A DNA stretch of 64,000 nucleotides from NCBI RefSeq assembly GCF_900105395.1, contig NZ_LT629775.1, forward strand, positions 558,001-622,000. Reading direction: 5' to 3'. This stretch comes from Streptomyces sp. TLI_053. GTDB lineage: Bacteria; Actinomycetota; Actinomycetes; Streptomycetales; Streptomycetaceae. Positions 23,597-32,001 of the stretch are shown here, piece by piece (position 1 is the first letter of the stretch; each line of letters begins with the position of its first letter). The notes beneath the pieces were generated by a model. It searched no databases, was not told the DNA's origin, and worked only from the letters and a program-made list of their open reading frames with translations. A program made the translations under genes and the position numbers.

Positions 23597-24067
23597 TCAG
23601 AGCCCGAGGTCGGTCAGCCCCGGGTGGTCGTCGGGGCGGCGACCGAGCGGCCAGTGGAACAGGCGCTCGGCCTCGCCGATGGGCAGGTCGTTGATCGACG
23701 CGTGCCGGTGCGCCATCAGGCCGTCTTGGTCGAAGGCCCAGTTCTCGTTGCCGTAGGAGCGGTACCACTGGCCGGAGTCGTCGCGCCACTCGTACGCGAA
23801 GCGGACCGCGATGCGGTCGCCGGTGTGTGCCCAGAGTTCCTTGATCAGCCGGTACTCGTGCTCACGCTGCCACTTGCGGGTGAGGAAGGCGGCGATCTCC
23901 TCGCGCCCGGTGACGAACTCGGCGCGGTTCCGCCACCGGCTGTCCGGGGTGTAGGCGAGCGAGACCCGCCGCGGGTCGCGGGTGTTCCAGCCGTCCTCGG
24001 CGGCCCGGACCTTCACGCGGGCGGTCTCCTCGGTGAACGGGGGCAGGGGCGGGCGCTGCTCGGACAT
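23597..24067 (-). CDS. DUF1348 nuclear transport factor 2-like protein
   Basis: This 156-residue protein matches the DUF1348/NTF2-like family across its whole length: [88 protein letters not shown], and [10 protein letters not shown]. The family has a cone-shaped fold with a hydrophobic pocket and no known reaction. The start ATG is preceded by AGAAGGAGA. It is divergent from a TetR gene at 24171 across a spacer with two strong palindromes, so it is almost certainly the regulator's target. Confidence 0.9.
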   Translation of the reverse strand: MSEQRPPLPPFTEETARVKVRAAEDGWNTRDPRRVSLAYTPDSRWRNRAEFVTGREEIAAFLTRKWQREHEYRLIKELWAHTGDRIAVRFAYEWRDDSGQWYRSYGNENWAFDQDGLMAHRHASINDLPIGEAERLFHWPLGRRPDDHPGLTDLGL

Positions 24068-24098
24068 GCCGGTCTCCTTCTGGATGGTGCCGGAAGCG

Positions 24099-24154
24099 GG
24101 TGAGAACGATCGTTCTCACCATGTCCGCTACTCTATGAGAACCGTGGTTCTCAT
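24099..24154. promoter_or_regulatory. Two palindromic operators between DUF1348 and TetR genes
   Basis: Site 1 (24099-24120) is a perfect 22-bp palindrome with arms GGTGAGAACGA and TCGTTCTCACC. Site 2 (24135-24154) has arms ATGAGAACC and GGTTCTCAT around GT. Shared core TGAGAAC-N4-GTTCTCA; centres are 35 bp apart. A possible -10 box TACTCT (24129-24134) for the TetR gene lies between them. Confidence 0.85.
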
Positions 24155-24170
24155 GTAAAGGACAGGGCCG

Positions 24171-24782
24171 ATGGACACCGACGCCGCACGTACCCGGATC
24201 CTCGACGCGGCCGAGGAGCTGTTCTACGCCCAGGGCGTCCAGGCCGTCGGCATGGACGCCGTCCGCACCGCCGCCGGGGTCACCCTGCGCCGCCTCTACC
24301 AGCTCTTCCCGTCCAAGGACGACCTCGTCGAGGCCTATCTGGAGCGCCGCGACCGGCGGTGGCTGGCCGAGCTCGCCGCGCACGTGGACGCCTCCGCCGA
24401 CGTTCCGGCCGAGCGGGTGCTCGCCGTGTACGACTGGCTCGCCGACTGGTTCGCCCGCCCCGGCTTCCGGGGGTGCGCCTTCGTCAACTCCTACGGCGAA
24501 CTCGGCGCCACCGCGCCCGGCGTCGCCGGGGCCGCACGTCGGCACAAGGAGGCCCTGCGCGACTACCTCGCCGGACTCGCCGAGGACGCCGGCGCTCCGG
24601 CCGGCACCGGGGTCCATCTGGCCCTGCTCGCCGAGGGCGCGATCACCCTGGCCGCCCTCACCCGGACCCCGGACCCCGCCACCGAGGCCCGGGAGGCCGC
24701 CCGACTGCTCCTCGCCGCCGGGGCGGGCACCGGTACGACCGGCTCGGCCCGTGCCGGCACGACCGCCGGCGCCACAACCTGA
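24171..24782 (+). CDS. TetR/AcrR-family regulator of the DUF1348 gene
   Basis: A 203-residue regulator. The N-terminal helix-turn-helix is RTRILDAAEELFYAQGVQAVGMDAVRTAAGVTLRRLYQLFPSKDDLVEAYL (residues 6-57). The C-terminal part (WFARPGFRGCAFVNSYGELG, then HLALLAEGAITLAAL) resembles the TetR group that carries a conserved FRGCxF segment. The last 25 residues are a Gly/Thr/Ala tail. The ATG follows AAAGGACAGGG. It shares a palindrome-rich spacer with the divergent DUF1348 gene and is likely autoregulated. Confidence 0.9.
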   Translation: MDTDAARTRILDAAEELFYAQGVQAVGMDAVRTAAGVTLRRLYQLFPSKDDLVEAYLERRDRRWLAELAAHVDASADVPAERVLAVYDWLADWFARPGFRGCAFVNSYGELGATAPGVAGAARRHKEALRDYLAGLAEDAGAPAGTGVHLALLAEGAITLAALTRTPDPATEAREAARLLLAAGAGTGTTGSARAGTTAGATT

Positions 24783-25169
24783 GCACGGCAGGCGGCAGAC
24801 GGAGCACGCCCGGCCGCCGGTGTCATCACCACGACGGCCGGGCGCATCGTCCGGTGGCGCGGGTCCGGACGGCGGCGGGGGGGAGTTTCGCCGTCCGGAC
24901 CTCGCTCGTGCCACCGGCCCTCTTCTGACCCGGATCGGCGCCGGCAAACCACCCTCCCGGAGCGGCCGGCGAGAACGCCCTCCGGCCAGCACCGGCAGTC
25001 GTTCTGACCTTTCGTCAGAATCCTGGGTACGCGCCGTGACCGCCGCACCGGCGGCCACCGCACCGTCCCCACCGTCCGCGGTCCCTCCGGCGACGACCGC
25101 ACCGTCCCCCGCACCGCCCGCGGTGACCACGCCGCCTCCGACCCCCGTGGCGCCTTCGACCCCCGCACC
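24783..25169. other. Non-coding or degenerate 5' region of the next gene
   Basis: This stretch has no convincing gene of its own. It holds an inverted repeat at 25002-25020 and, from about 25037, a Pro/Ala/Thr-rich reading frame that is one frame off from the gene at 25170. No terminator is clear. Confidence 0.5.
25002..25020. promoter_or_regulatory. 19-bp inverted repeat, possible operator
   Basis: Arms TTCTGAC (25002-25008) and GTCAGAA (25014-25020) around CTTTC, upstream of the gene at 25170. The symmetry and AT content in a GC-rich region suggest a regulator site rather than a terminator. Confidence 0.45.
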
Positions 25170-25595
25170 GTGCCCGCCGTGCAGCGGCCCGCCTGCAAGG
25201 ACGACACCGACTTCGTGCTGGAGCTCGGCCCGAACCTGGTGCGGGCGAGCGGCGGCATCGCCCGCCCCGGCCTGAACGAGGCGTACGCCTGCCTGCGCAA
25301 CCTGAGCGCCCCGCACCCCGGCGACCCCGGGCAGGGCGGCGGCCCGATGATCGGCGTCGGCGACTGCGTCGTGAAAGCGACCGGCACCGACGGAAAAGCC
25401 TTCGGCCGTGAGACCAAGTGCGACGGAACGGGCTCGTCCGAACCGGAGTACAAGGTGGTCAAGGTGGTGACCACGGTGCTCGTCGCCCGGGGCGCCACCC
25501 CCGACAAGTGCGCGCCCGGCACGGCCTTCGAGTTCCTGCTGCACGCCGACTACAGGGCCACGTTCGGGCCGTTCGCCTGCGCCGACAAGCTCTGA
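25170..25595 (+). CDS. Probable LppU/SCO3897-like secreted protein, 5' end uncertain
   Basis: The 141-residue frame has four spaced Cys in a pattern like LppU/SCO3897-type actinobacterial proteins: VGDCVVKATGTDG, RETKCDGTGSSEPEYKVVKVVTTV, PDKCAPGTAFEF, and GPFACADKL. An extra N-terminal block (PACKDDTDFVLELGPNLVRASGG) contains two more Cys. The listed GTG is the first standard start in frame, yet no signal peptide or ribosome binding site precedes it. The frame is open back to about 25007 with very high GC3, while another frame there reads as an Ala/Pro/Thr linker. The true start or a frameshift near 25150-25190 is unresolved. It is convergent with gltD, with 25 bases between. Confidence 0.55.
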   Translation: MPAVQRPACKDDTDFVLELGPNLVRASGGIARPGLNEAYACLRNLSAPHPGDPGQGGGPMIGVGDCVVKATGTDGKAFGRETKCDGTGSSEPEYKVVKVVTTVLVARGATPDKCAPGTAFEFLLHADYRATFGPFACADKL

Positions 25596-25620
25596 CCCAC
25601 GGGCCCTTCGGCTCCCCGCG

Positions 25621-27096
25621 TCACAGCGCCAGCCGGCGGGCGGACGCCCGGATCGGGTCGGGGAGTTCGGTGCGGCCGCGAAGGTAGCGGTCCACCGCGG
25701 CGGCGGCCGAGCGGCCCTCGGCGATCGCCCACACGATCAGCGACTGCCCGCGCCCCGCGTCGCCCGCGACGAAGACGCCGGCCGTCCCGGCGGCGAAGCC
25801 GTCGTCGCGGGCGAAGGCGCCGTCCGGGCCGACCGTGAGACCGAGCCCGCCGGTCAGCCAGGGCTCCGGCTCGGGGCCGGTGAAACCGAGCGCGAGCAGC
25901 GCGAGATCGGCCGGGATGCTGCGCTCGGTTCCCGCCCGGGGCTTGCGGTCCGGTGGCTCGGCGTCGGCGAAGCGGACCGCCGCGAGGCGTCCGTCCGGGC
26001 CCGGCTCGAAGGCGACCGTACTGGCGGCGAACACCCGGACCCCGCCGCCGGTGGCTTCCGCCTCCTCGTGCGAGGTGGTCTCCCGGCGGACCTTGGGGTG
26101 GACCGGCCAGGGCTGCCCGGGATCCCTGCGCACCGGCGGGCGCGGGTTGATGTCGAGCTGGGTCACGGCCGCCGCCCGCTGCCGCAGCGCGGTGCCGAGG
26201 CAGTCCGCCGCGGTGTCGCCGCCGCCGACGATGACGACCCGGAGACCCTCGGCGGACACCGGCGCGGCCGGGAGTTCGCCCTCGTCGACCCGGTTTGCGC
26301 CGGTCAGGTAGGCCATCGCCTGGTGGACGCCCGGGAGCCGGCCCCCGGGCACCGGCAGGTCGCGGCGGTGCCCGGCGCCGACCGCGACCACCAGGGCGTC
26401 GCAGCCGGCCCGCAGCTCGTCGGCCGAGACCTCCCGGCCGACGCGCAGACCGGTGCGGAACGTGGTGCCCTCGGCCCGCATCTGGTCGAGCCGGCGGTCC
26501 AGCCGGTGCTTCTCCAGCCGGAACGGCGGGATGCCGTAGCGCAGCAGCCCGCCGGGCCGGTCGTCCCGCTCGTACACGGTGGTGGTGTGGCCGGCCCGGG
26601 TGAGCTGCTGGGCGGCGGCGAGGCCCGCCGGACCGGAGCCGACCACGGCCACCCGGCGGCCGGTGCCGCTGGCGGGCGGCTGCGGGAGGTCCCAGCCCTC
26701 CTCCCAGGCGCGGTCGGCCAGGGCGAGTTCGATGTTCTTGATCGTGACCGGCGCTCCGCCGTCGACGGCCAGCACGCAGGCGCTCTCGCACGGGGCCGGG
26801 CAGAGCCGCCCGGTGAACTCGGGGAAGTTGTTCGTCGCCAGCAGGCGCACCGCCGCGGCCCGCCAGCCGTCCAGGGCGACCAGCCGGTTCCAGTCCGGGA
26901 CGAGGTTGCCGAGCGGGCAGGCGCTGTGGCAGAACGGCAGCCCGCAGTCCATGCAGCGGGCGGCCTGCCCGCCGACGATCGGCAGCAGTGCCCCGGGGCG
27001 GTACACCTCCCGCCAGTCCTCGAGCCGCTCCCGCGCGTCCCGCCGCGCGCGCTCGGCGCGCGGGGTGGTCAGGAAGGCCATCCGGTCTGCTGCCAT
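25621..27096 (-). CDS. gltD: Glutamate synthase small subunit-like oxidoreductase (GltD family)
   Basis: A 491-residue protein of the GltD/beta-subunit family. It passes electrons from NADPH through FAD and iron-sulfur clusters to the large subunit for glutamine-dependent glutamate synthesis. Cys ligands are visible at 48, 51, 56, 60 (CMDCGLPFCHSAC) and 99, 103, 107 (CPAPCESAC). FAD binding is at RVAVVGSGPAGLAAAQQL, NADPH binding at VVIVGGGDTAADC, and the second FAD motif at GVFVAGDAGRGQSLIVWAI. The ATG at 27096 follows GGAGG at 6 bases. No gltB lies on either side, so this may be a second or orphan copy, perhaps serving another partner. Confidence 0.9.
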   Translation of the reverse strand: MAADRMAFLTTPRAERARRDARERLEDWREVYRPGALLPIVGGQAARCMDCGLPFCHSACPLGNLVPDWNRLVALDGWRAAAVRLLATNNFPEFTGRLCPAPCESACVLAVDGGAPVTIKNIELALADRAWEEGWDLPQPPASGTGRRVAVVGSGPAGLAAAQQLTRAGHTTTVYERDDRPGGLLRYGIPPFRLEKHRLDRRLDQMRAEGTTFRTGLRVGREVSADELRAGCDALVVAVGAGHRRDLPVPGGRLPGVHQAMAYLTGANRVDEGELPAAPVSAEGLRVVIVGGGDTAADCLGTALRQRAAAVTQLDINPRPPVRRDPGQPWPVHPKVRRETTSHEEAEATGGGVRVFAASTVAFEPGPDGRLAAVRFADAEPPDRKPRAGTERSIPADLALLALGFTGPEPEPWLTGGLGLTVGPDGAFARDDGFAAGTAGVFVAGDAGRGQSLIVWAIAEGRSAAAAVDRYLRGRTELPDPIRASARRLAL

Positions 27097-27405
27097 CGCG
27101 GCCTCCGGCAGGGCGTGCCGACACGGACCCGGCGGCACCCCGGCGGACGCGCCACCGTGTGGCCACGCTACGCCTACGAACGGCTCGCGGGAAGCGGTGA
27201 CCGGGAGCCGGCCACGCCGGGCCGCGCACCGCCGCGCGGGGCGACGCCCGGGTTTGACCGGTTCTGCACTCCCGGGCCCATGATCGGCCGTGCCAGGCTC
27301 GGCTGTGGCCGGCCGGGTCCGGCCGGAGCGGTGCCCCCGCCGGGTCCGTCGCGTACTGCGCGCCGAACGCGCCGGGAGCCACCGCGCCCACCCACCGAGG
27401 ACGAG
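27097..27405. other. Intergenic region between divergent genes
   Basis: No gene seen. It must hold the gltD promoter on the minus strand and that of the small secreted protein on the plus strand. A TTGACC at 27254-27259 is a possible -35 on the plus strand but no well-spaced -10 follows. Confidence 0.4.
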
Positions 27406-27774
27406 GTGAGTTGCTTGGCCACCCTGAGGACGACACTGCGCGGCACGCTCACGGCCGCCGCCGCGGCCGCCGCCCTGGCCACCGTCGGAACCGGGGCCGC
27501 CCATGCCACCGGCTGGCCTCCGCTGCAGGAGGGCGCGTACCTGTACTCCGGCACCACCGGCACCGGGACGGTCACCGCGGTGGACCTCTCCGACCTCGGT
27601 ACCTGCCACACCCTGGCGACGCCGGCCCGGTCGGTCCAGGTCGTCTCCGGCTCGGCGTCCGTGCTGCTCTACCCCGGTGCCGGCTGCACCGGCACCACCC
27701 CGTGGGCGACCGGGTCCCTGGCCCAGTCCGACCTTCCGGCCGCGGCGCGGAGCTACCGGGTGATCCCGGCCTGA
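27406..27774 (+). CDS. Small secreted protein, possible crystallin-like fold
   Basis: This 122-residue protein has a clear signal peptide (LRTTLRGTLTAAAAAAALATVGTGAAHA, cleavage after AHA) and a mature part of about 87 residues. The mature part is rich in Gly, Thr, Ser and Tyr with a strand-like rhythm (GAYLYSGTTGTGTVTAVDL, SVQVVSGSASVLLYPGAGC) and two Cys likely to form a disulfide. It resembles small secreted beta/gamma-crystallin-like or I36-inhibitor-like proteins in shape, but I cannot assign it. GTG at 27406 (after GAGG at 27397) and TTG at 27415 (after GAGGTGAG) are both plausible starts. Confidence 0.7.
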   Translation: MSCLATLRTTLRGTLTAAAAAAALATVGTGAAHATGWPPLQEGAYLYSGTTGTGTVTAVDLSDLGTCHTLATPARSVQVVSGSASVLLYPGAGCTGTTPWATGSLAQSDLPAAARSYRVIPA

Positions 27775-27898
27775 CGGTGCCCCGGGCGGGGCCCTCGCGG
27801 GCGAGTCCACCCGGAACCGGCCGTGCCGGGCCCGGCCTCCCGTCAGACTGGAGCGCGGTCGTACCGCGCACGCACCGGTCGTACGGAGGGAGCGGCAC

Positions 27899-29266
27899 AT
27901 GGTCGGGCAGGGCGCAGCGGGCCGAGGGCCCGCGCAGCAGGCGGTGGCGGCGGCCCTGGAGCGGGCGGCCGCCGTCGCGCACCTCAACGCCTTCATCACC
28001 CTCGACGCCGAGGGCGCCGGGGCGGAGGCGGCCCGCCACGACCGGCGCGGCCGCGGCGCCCGCCGCTGGTGCCTGGCCGTCAAGGACAACGTCCATGTCG
28101 CGGGCCTGCCCAACACGGCGGGCACCCCGGGGCTCGCCGGGTTCGTCCCCGCCGCCGACGCACCCGTCGTCGCGGCGCTGCGCGCGGCCGGCGCGATCGT
28201 CCTGGGCAAGACCAACATGCACGAGCTGGCGCTGGGCGTCACCTCCGGCAACCCCACGTTCGGCGCGGTCGGCAACGGCACCGACCCGGCCCTGTTCGCC
28301 GGCGGCAGCAGCGGCGGTACGGCCGCCGCGGTGGCCTCGGGCGTCGTGGACGCCGGGCTCGGCACCGACACCGGCGGGTCCGTCGGCATCCCGGCCGCGC
28401 TCAACGGGATCTACGGCCTGCGCCCGAGCGCCGGACGCTATCCCTCCGCCGGTGTCACACCGCTGTCGGTCACCCGGGACACCCCCGGACCGATGGCGCG
28501 CAGCCTGGACCTGCTCGCCGCCCTGGACGCCTTCGTCACCGGCCGCACCGGGACAGCGCCGCCGGACCGCCCGCTCCGGCTCGGCCTGCCGAGGCAGGTG
28601 TTCGCCGAGGACCTGGAGGCCCCGGTCCGGGCGGCCTGGGAGGCCGCGGTGGAACGGCTCGGCACGGCGCGGACCGTCCGGGTCCCGGTGGACACCGGGC
28701 ACCTGGTCGAGTCCGACGCCCGGGCCGGGATGCACCTCGTGTTCGGGGAGTTCGCCACCGCTCTCGAGCGCTACCTGGCCGAACACGGCGTCGGGCGCAC
28801 CGCGGCCGAGGTGGTCGAGGCGGCCGCCGACCCGGCCGTCGCCGGACTGCTCCGGGCCGCCGCACTGCCCACCGGCCCGGGGTACCCGGGGCCGGACGCG
28901 CTGCGCGGGGCGCTCGTGGAACGCCGAGCGCTGCAGGCCGCCTACGCCGAACTCTTCGCGGCGAACGGCGTGGACGCGTTGCTGAGCCCCACCGTGCCGG
29001 TGTGCGCCCGGCCGCTGCACCGGCACGAGGAGTCGCTCCCCCTCAACGGCCGGGACGTGCCGACGTTCCCCACCCTGATCCGCAACACCTCCCCCTCGGC
29101 CACGGCGGGGCTGCCCTCGGTCACGGTGCCGCTGCCGGTCGACGGCTCGCCGCCGGTCGGTCTCCAGCTGGTCGGACCGCGCGGCGGTGACCGGGAGCTG
29201 CTGGCCGTGGCCGCCCGGATCGACGCCCTGCTGCGGCCGGGGGAGGCCGGTGGGGCCCGCCCGTGA
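27899..29266 (+). CDS. Amidase signature family hydrolase
   Basis: This 455-residue protein is an amidase-signature enzyme with the full Ser-cisSer-Lys triad: Lys62 in VKDN, cis-Ser138 in GGSSGG, and nucleophile Ser161 in GTDTGGSVGIPA. It hydrolyses an amide bond, possibly of a small amide such as an indoleacetamide- or mandelamide-like compound, but the substrate cannot be read. It lacks a GatB/GatC neighbour, so a role as GatA is unlikely. The ATG follows a strong ACGGAGGGAG. It is followed at once by a hairpin terminator, so it is probably monocistronic. Confidence 0.9.
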   Translation: MVGQGAAGRGPAQQAVAAALERAAAVAHLNAFITLDAEGAGAEAARHDRRGRGARRWCLAVKDNVHVAGLPNTAGTPGLAGFVPAADAPVVAALRAAGAIVLGKTNMHELALGVTSGNPTFGAVGNGTDPALFAGGSSGGTAAAVASGVVDAGLGTDTGGSVGIPAALNGIYGLRPSAGRYPSAGVTPLSVTRDTPGPMARSLDLLAALDAFVTGRTGTAPPDRPLRLGLPRQVFAEDLEAPVRAAWEAAVERLGTARTVRVPVDTGHLVESDARAGMHLVFGEFATALERYLAEHGVGRTAAEVVEAAADPAVAGLLRAAALPTGPGYPGPDALRGALVERRALQAAYAELFAANGVDALLSPTVPVCARPLHRHEESLPLNGRDVPTFPTLIRNTSPSATAGLPSVTVPLPVDGSPPVGLQLVGPRGGDRELLAVAARIDALLRPGEAGGARP

Positions 29267-29270
29267 CGGG

Positions 29271-29306
29271 GCGGGGTGCCCACGGCCGTCCCGTCGGGCA
29301 CCCCGC
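29271..29306. terminator. Hairpin terminator between convergent genes
   Basis: Arms GCGGGGTGCCC (29271-29281) and GGGCACCCCGC (29296-29306) around a 14-base loop, 5 bases after the amidase stop; the dehydrogenase gene converges on it. Confidence 0.7.
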
Positions 29307-29318
29307 CGTCCGATCGGC

Positions 29319-29356
29319 ACCCCCGTGGCCGGTCGGGACCCCCGTGGCCGGTCGGG
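29319..29356. repeat. 19-bp direct duplication
   Basis: The unit ACCCCCGTGGCCGGTCGGG occurs twice head to tail (29319-29337 and 29338-29356) between the terminator and the dehydrogenase stop codon. Confidence 0.75.
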
Positions 29357-29368
29357 ACGGAGTACCGG

Positions 29369-30463
29369 TCAGCCGACGGCGATGACGACCTTGCCCAGCG
29401 GGTTGGCCCGCTCGTAGTAGGTGTAGGCCGCCGCCGCCTCCTCGAACGGGAAGACCCGGTCGACGACGGGGCGCAGGGCGTGCTCGGCGACGAAGTCGTT
29501 CATGGCCGCGAACTGGGCGTGGCTGCCGACCGCCACCGCCCGGACGGTCGCGGCGGCGCCGAACAGCAGGCGCGGGTCGACCGCCGGCCAGTCGCCGGAG
29601 ACGGAGCCGACGAGGGCGAGGTGGCCGTCGACGGCGAGCGACTTCAGCGACTGCTCCAGCGATCCGGCGGTGTCGACGACCCGGTCGACACCGCGTCCGC
29701 CGGTCAGTTCCCGGACCGCGGTGTGCCAGTCGGGCCGCTCCCGGTAGTCGATCACCTCGTCGGCGCCCAGGTCGCGCAGTCGCCGCTGCTTCGCCGGGCT
29801 CCCGGTGGTGGCGATCACCCGCGCGCCGAGGGCGTGGGCGTACTGGATCGCGAACAGGGACACTCCCCCGGAGCCGGTGGTGAGGACGGTCTCCCCCGGG
29901 CGCACGCCGCGGCCGTCGCCGGTCAGCGCGTTCCAGGCGGTGAGGCCGACGCAGGGCAGGGTGGCCGCCTCCTGGTACGAGAGGTGCGCGGGCACCGGCA
30001 GCAGGGCCTGCTCGGGGAGGACGGCCAGCTCGGTCAGCATGCCGTCGAGCGAGCCGCCGAGCTGCGGAAGCAGGTCCGCCGCCAGCCGGCCGTCCCGCCA
30101 GTGCGGGAACAGGGTGGCGGTGACCCGGTCCCCCGGGCGCGCCCACCGGACGCCCGGTCCGACGGCGACCACCTCCCCGGCGCCGTCGGAGACCGGGACG
30201 AGGTCCGGCTTGACCGGCAGCACGTACTGCCCGCGCAGCACCAGCAGCTCCCGGAAGCTCAGCGAGACCGCGCGGACCGCGACCGCGACCTCCCCCGGCC
30301 CGGGGGTCCTCGGCCGGGCCGTGCGCAGCGTCAGCCGCTCCGGGCCGCTGCCCGCGCCGAGGTGGTAGCTGCGCACCGTCGAGGGGAACGCGGCGGTGGC
30401 CGTCGGGACGGCGGTGGCCGTGGCGGGCGCGGCGACGGCCGTGGCGGGCGCGGTGGTGGTCAT
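29369..30463 (-). CDS. Zinc-free quinone-oxidoreductase-like dehydrogenase (MDR family)
   Basis: A 364-residue medium-chain dehydrogenase/reductase. It has the GroES-like N-terminal domain (PGPGEVAVAVRAVSLSFRELLVLRGQY, SDGAGEVVAVGPGV, GDRV) and the NADPH-binding Rossmann part with TTGSGGVSLFAIQYAHALGARVIATTGSPAKQRRLRDLGADEVIDYRE. Catalytic-zinc Cys and the structural-zinc Cys lobe are absent, which points to the quinone reductase/crystallin branch. The first 28 residues are a low-complexity Ala/Thr/Pro tract encoded by short DNA repeats; a later start near residue 29 cannot be excluded. It is convergent with the amidase. Confidence 0.87.
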   Translation of the reverse strand: MTTTAPATAVAAPATATAVPTATAAFPSTVRSYHLGAGSGPERLTLRTARPRTPGPGEVAVAVRAVSLSFRELLVLRGQYVLPVKPDLVPVSDGAGEVVAVGPGVRWARPGDRVTATLFPHWRDGRLAADLLPQLGGSLDGMLTELAVLPEQALLPVPAHLSYQEAATLPCVGLTAWNALTGDGRGVRPGETVLTTGSGGVSLFAIQYAHALGARVIATTGSPAKQRRLRDLGADEVIDYRERPDWHTAVRELTGGRGVDRVVDTAGSLEQSLKSLAVDGHLALVGSVSGDWPAVDPRLLFGAAATVRAVAVGSHAQFAAMNDFVAEHALRPVVDRVFPFEEAAAAYTYYERANPLGKVVIAVG

Positions 30464-30613
30464 GATCGGTCCCCCGGTGGTGAGGCGTTCGGTGTGTGCC
30501 TCCAGCGTGCCGCCGGCCCCGTTCTCCGCTCAATTCCCGGCCGGGAATGGCGACCGTGACCCGGGCCCCTCCCGCGGTTCGGTCGCCCGTGCGCCGCCGC
30601 GGTGACCTCCTCG

Positions 30614-31231
30614 CTACCGGGCGGTGGGGGTGCCCGCGCCGTCGCTCGGGACGGCGGAGCCGAACCGCCACGCCTCGATGTCGCGGTAGCGGATCGGGCC
30701 GGGGCCCCGGCCGATGTTGCTGCCGACGAGGTGCAGGCGTTCCGTCGGCCACGTCCGGCCCTCGAACCCGGTGAGCCCGGCCGCGGCGAGCGGGACGCTG
30801 GTGGCGTCGTCGCGGCGGGAGCGGGCCAGAGTCAGATGGGGGCGCAGCGGGCGGTCCCGGAAGGTGATGCCGCAGGAGCCGATCACCTCGCGGACGTCGG
30901 CGGCGAGGGCGTGCAGTCCCTCCAGGTCGCCGTCGATCCCGCTCCACAGCAGCCGCTCGTCGAAGTGGCCGCCGCCGCGCAGGCGCAGGTCCAGGGCGGG
31001 GCGCGACGCCGCCGGGGCGGCCAGTGCCGCGCGCAGCGGGGGCACCGCCGTGGAGGGCAGTTCGCCCAGGAAGGCCAGGGTGATGTGCCAGTCCTCGATC
31101 CGGTTCCACCGCAGTCCCGGGAAGGTCTCGTAGGCGGGGCGCAGGGCCCGGGCCAGTTCGTCCTTGGCGTCGTCGGGCGGGGCGAGGGCCACGAAGACGC
31201 GCAGGGTCGAGGGCTCGGGGTGATCGTCCAC
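30614..31231 (-). CDS. thpR: RNA 2',3'-cyclic phosphodiesterase (LigT/ThpR family)
   Basis: This 205-residue 2H phosphoesterase shows both catalytic HxTx motifs: HITLAFLGEL (residues about 50-59) and HLTLARSRRD in the second half. The N-terminus LRVFVALAPPDDAKDELARAL is the usual family start. It opens RNA 2',3'-cyclic phosphates. No ribosome binding site precedes the GTG at 31231, but a TAACCT -10-like box ends 7 bases before it on the minus strand, suggesting a leaderless transcript. The frame continues upstream in Pro/Arg-rich shadow sequence, which I left out. Confidence 0.85.
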   Translation of the reverse strand: MDDHPEPSTLRVFVALAPPDDAKDELARALRPAYETFPGLRWNRIEDWHITLAFLGELPSTAVPPLRAALAAPAASRPALDLRLRGGGHFDERLLWSGIDGDLEGLHALAADVREVIGSCGITFRDRPLRPHLTLARSRRDDATSVPLAAAGLTGFEGRTWPTERLHLVGSNIGRGPGPIRYRDIEAWRFGSAVPSDGAGTPTAR

Positions 31232-31565
31232 GAAGGGGAGGTTAGCCCAGGCCTGAGCGGCCCCGCCCACCGGTGTCCGGAGGCCGGGGCGGCGGGGCCC
31301 GGTCGTCGGCGCGGGCTCGGGGCGTGGCACGGCGGGCGATCGTACCTGCTCGGGACGGGGCGGTCGGGGCCTGTGCCGGCCCGGATCCGACCGGGTGGCG
31401 ACCGGATCCGACCGGGGGATCCCGCGCGGTCCGGAACGGCCGGAACGCGCCCACCAGGGCGGTACGGTTCTGCTCAACGGCCTTTTCCCGTAATGGGGTT
31501 GCCCCACCCAGTGGTCGGACACCGAGTGGGGCGCACGGGCCGATCACAGAAGATGAGGCACACCT
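31232..31565. other. Intergenic region with a direct repeat and a stem-loop
   Basis: No gene seen. A 15-bp element CCGGATCCGACCGGG is repeated at 31381-31395 and 31402-31416. A stem with arms GCCCCAC (31501-31507) and GTGGGGC (31526-31532) lies about 35 bases before the small ORF at 31566. Confidence 0.5.
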
Positions 31566-31766
31566 GTGAATGACCGACCCTCCCGGGGGTGGGCGGACCC
31601 GCCCCCGGTGATCTCCCACGCTAGCAGGGGCGGCAGCGCGCCCACGGGACTTCGTGGCCTGCGCGCCACCCCGGACGGCCCCGACTCCACCGTCCGCCCG
31701 TCCTGTTCGCGGCCGACCGCGCGGCGTACGCCGACGGCGCGGGCGGGCGGCAACGCCTCGGAATGA
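31566..31766 (+). CDS. Doubtful small hypothetical ORF
   Basis: A 66-codon frame starting GTG AAT GAC, preceded by GATGAGG at a workable 7-base distance. The product is Pro/Arg/Ser/Thr-rich with no domain (it begins NDRPSRGWADPPPV). I do not recognise it. The ribosome binding site and upstream stem-loop favour a translated leader or small gene; the composition fits chance reading as well. Confidence 0.3.
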   Translation: MNDRPSRGWADPPPVISHASRGGSAPTGLRGLRATPDGPDSTVRPSCSRPTARRTPTARAGGNASE

Positions 31767-32001
31767 TTCCCGGCCTGCTGAGCGCGGGGCGGGGCGCCCG
31801 GACCGCGCCGGAGCCGGGCCGCCGGACCCGCCACCGCTGAGCGAACCGCGCCCGGCCCCCTTCTGACGGAGGCCGGTCGACGCGCGCCCCCGACCCGGAA
31901 CTCCGGCCCCCGGCGCGCGCCCCGCGCACCACGCGACCACCCGCGCCTCCCCTGCCACTCGACCGCCCTCGCACATCTGCGACCCGACCCCGATCGGAGA
32001 C

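Noticed and set aside
27097..28404. N-terminal extension of the gltD frame
   Set aside because: It overlaps the small secreted protein and amidase genes on the opposite strand and has Pro/Arg-rich shadow composition; GltD family sequence begins at 27096.
31501..31532. Stem-loop before the small ORF at 31566 as a riboswitch
   Set aside because: Only one 7-bp stem is seen and no known riboswitch core could be matched; kept only as a stem-loop note in the intergenic entry.
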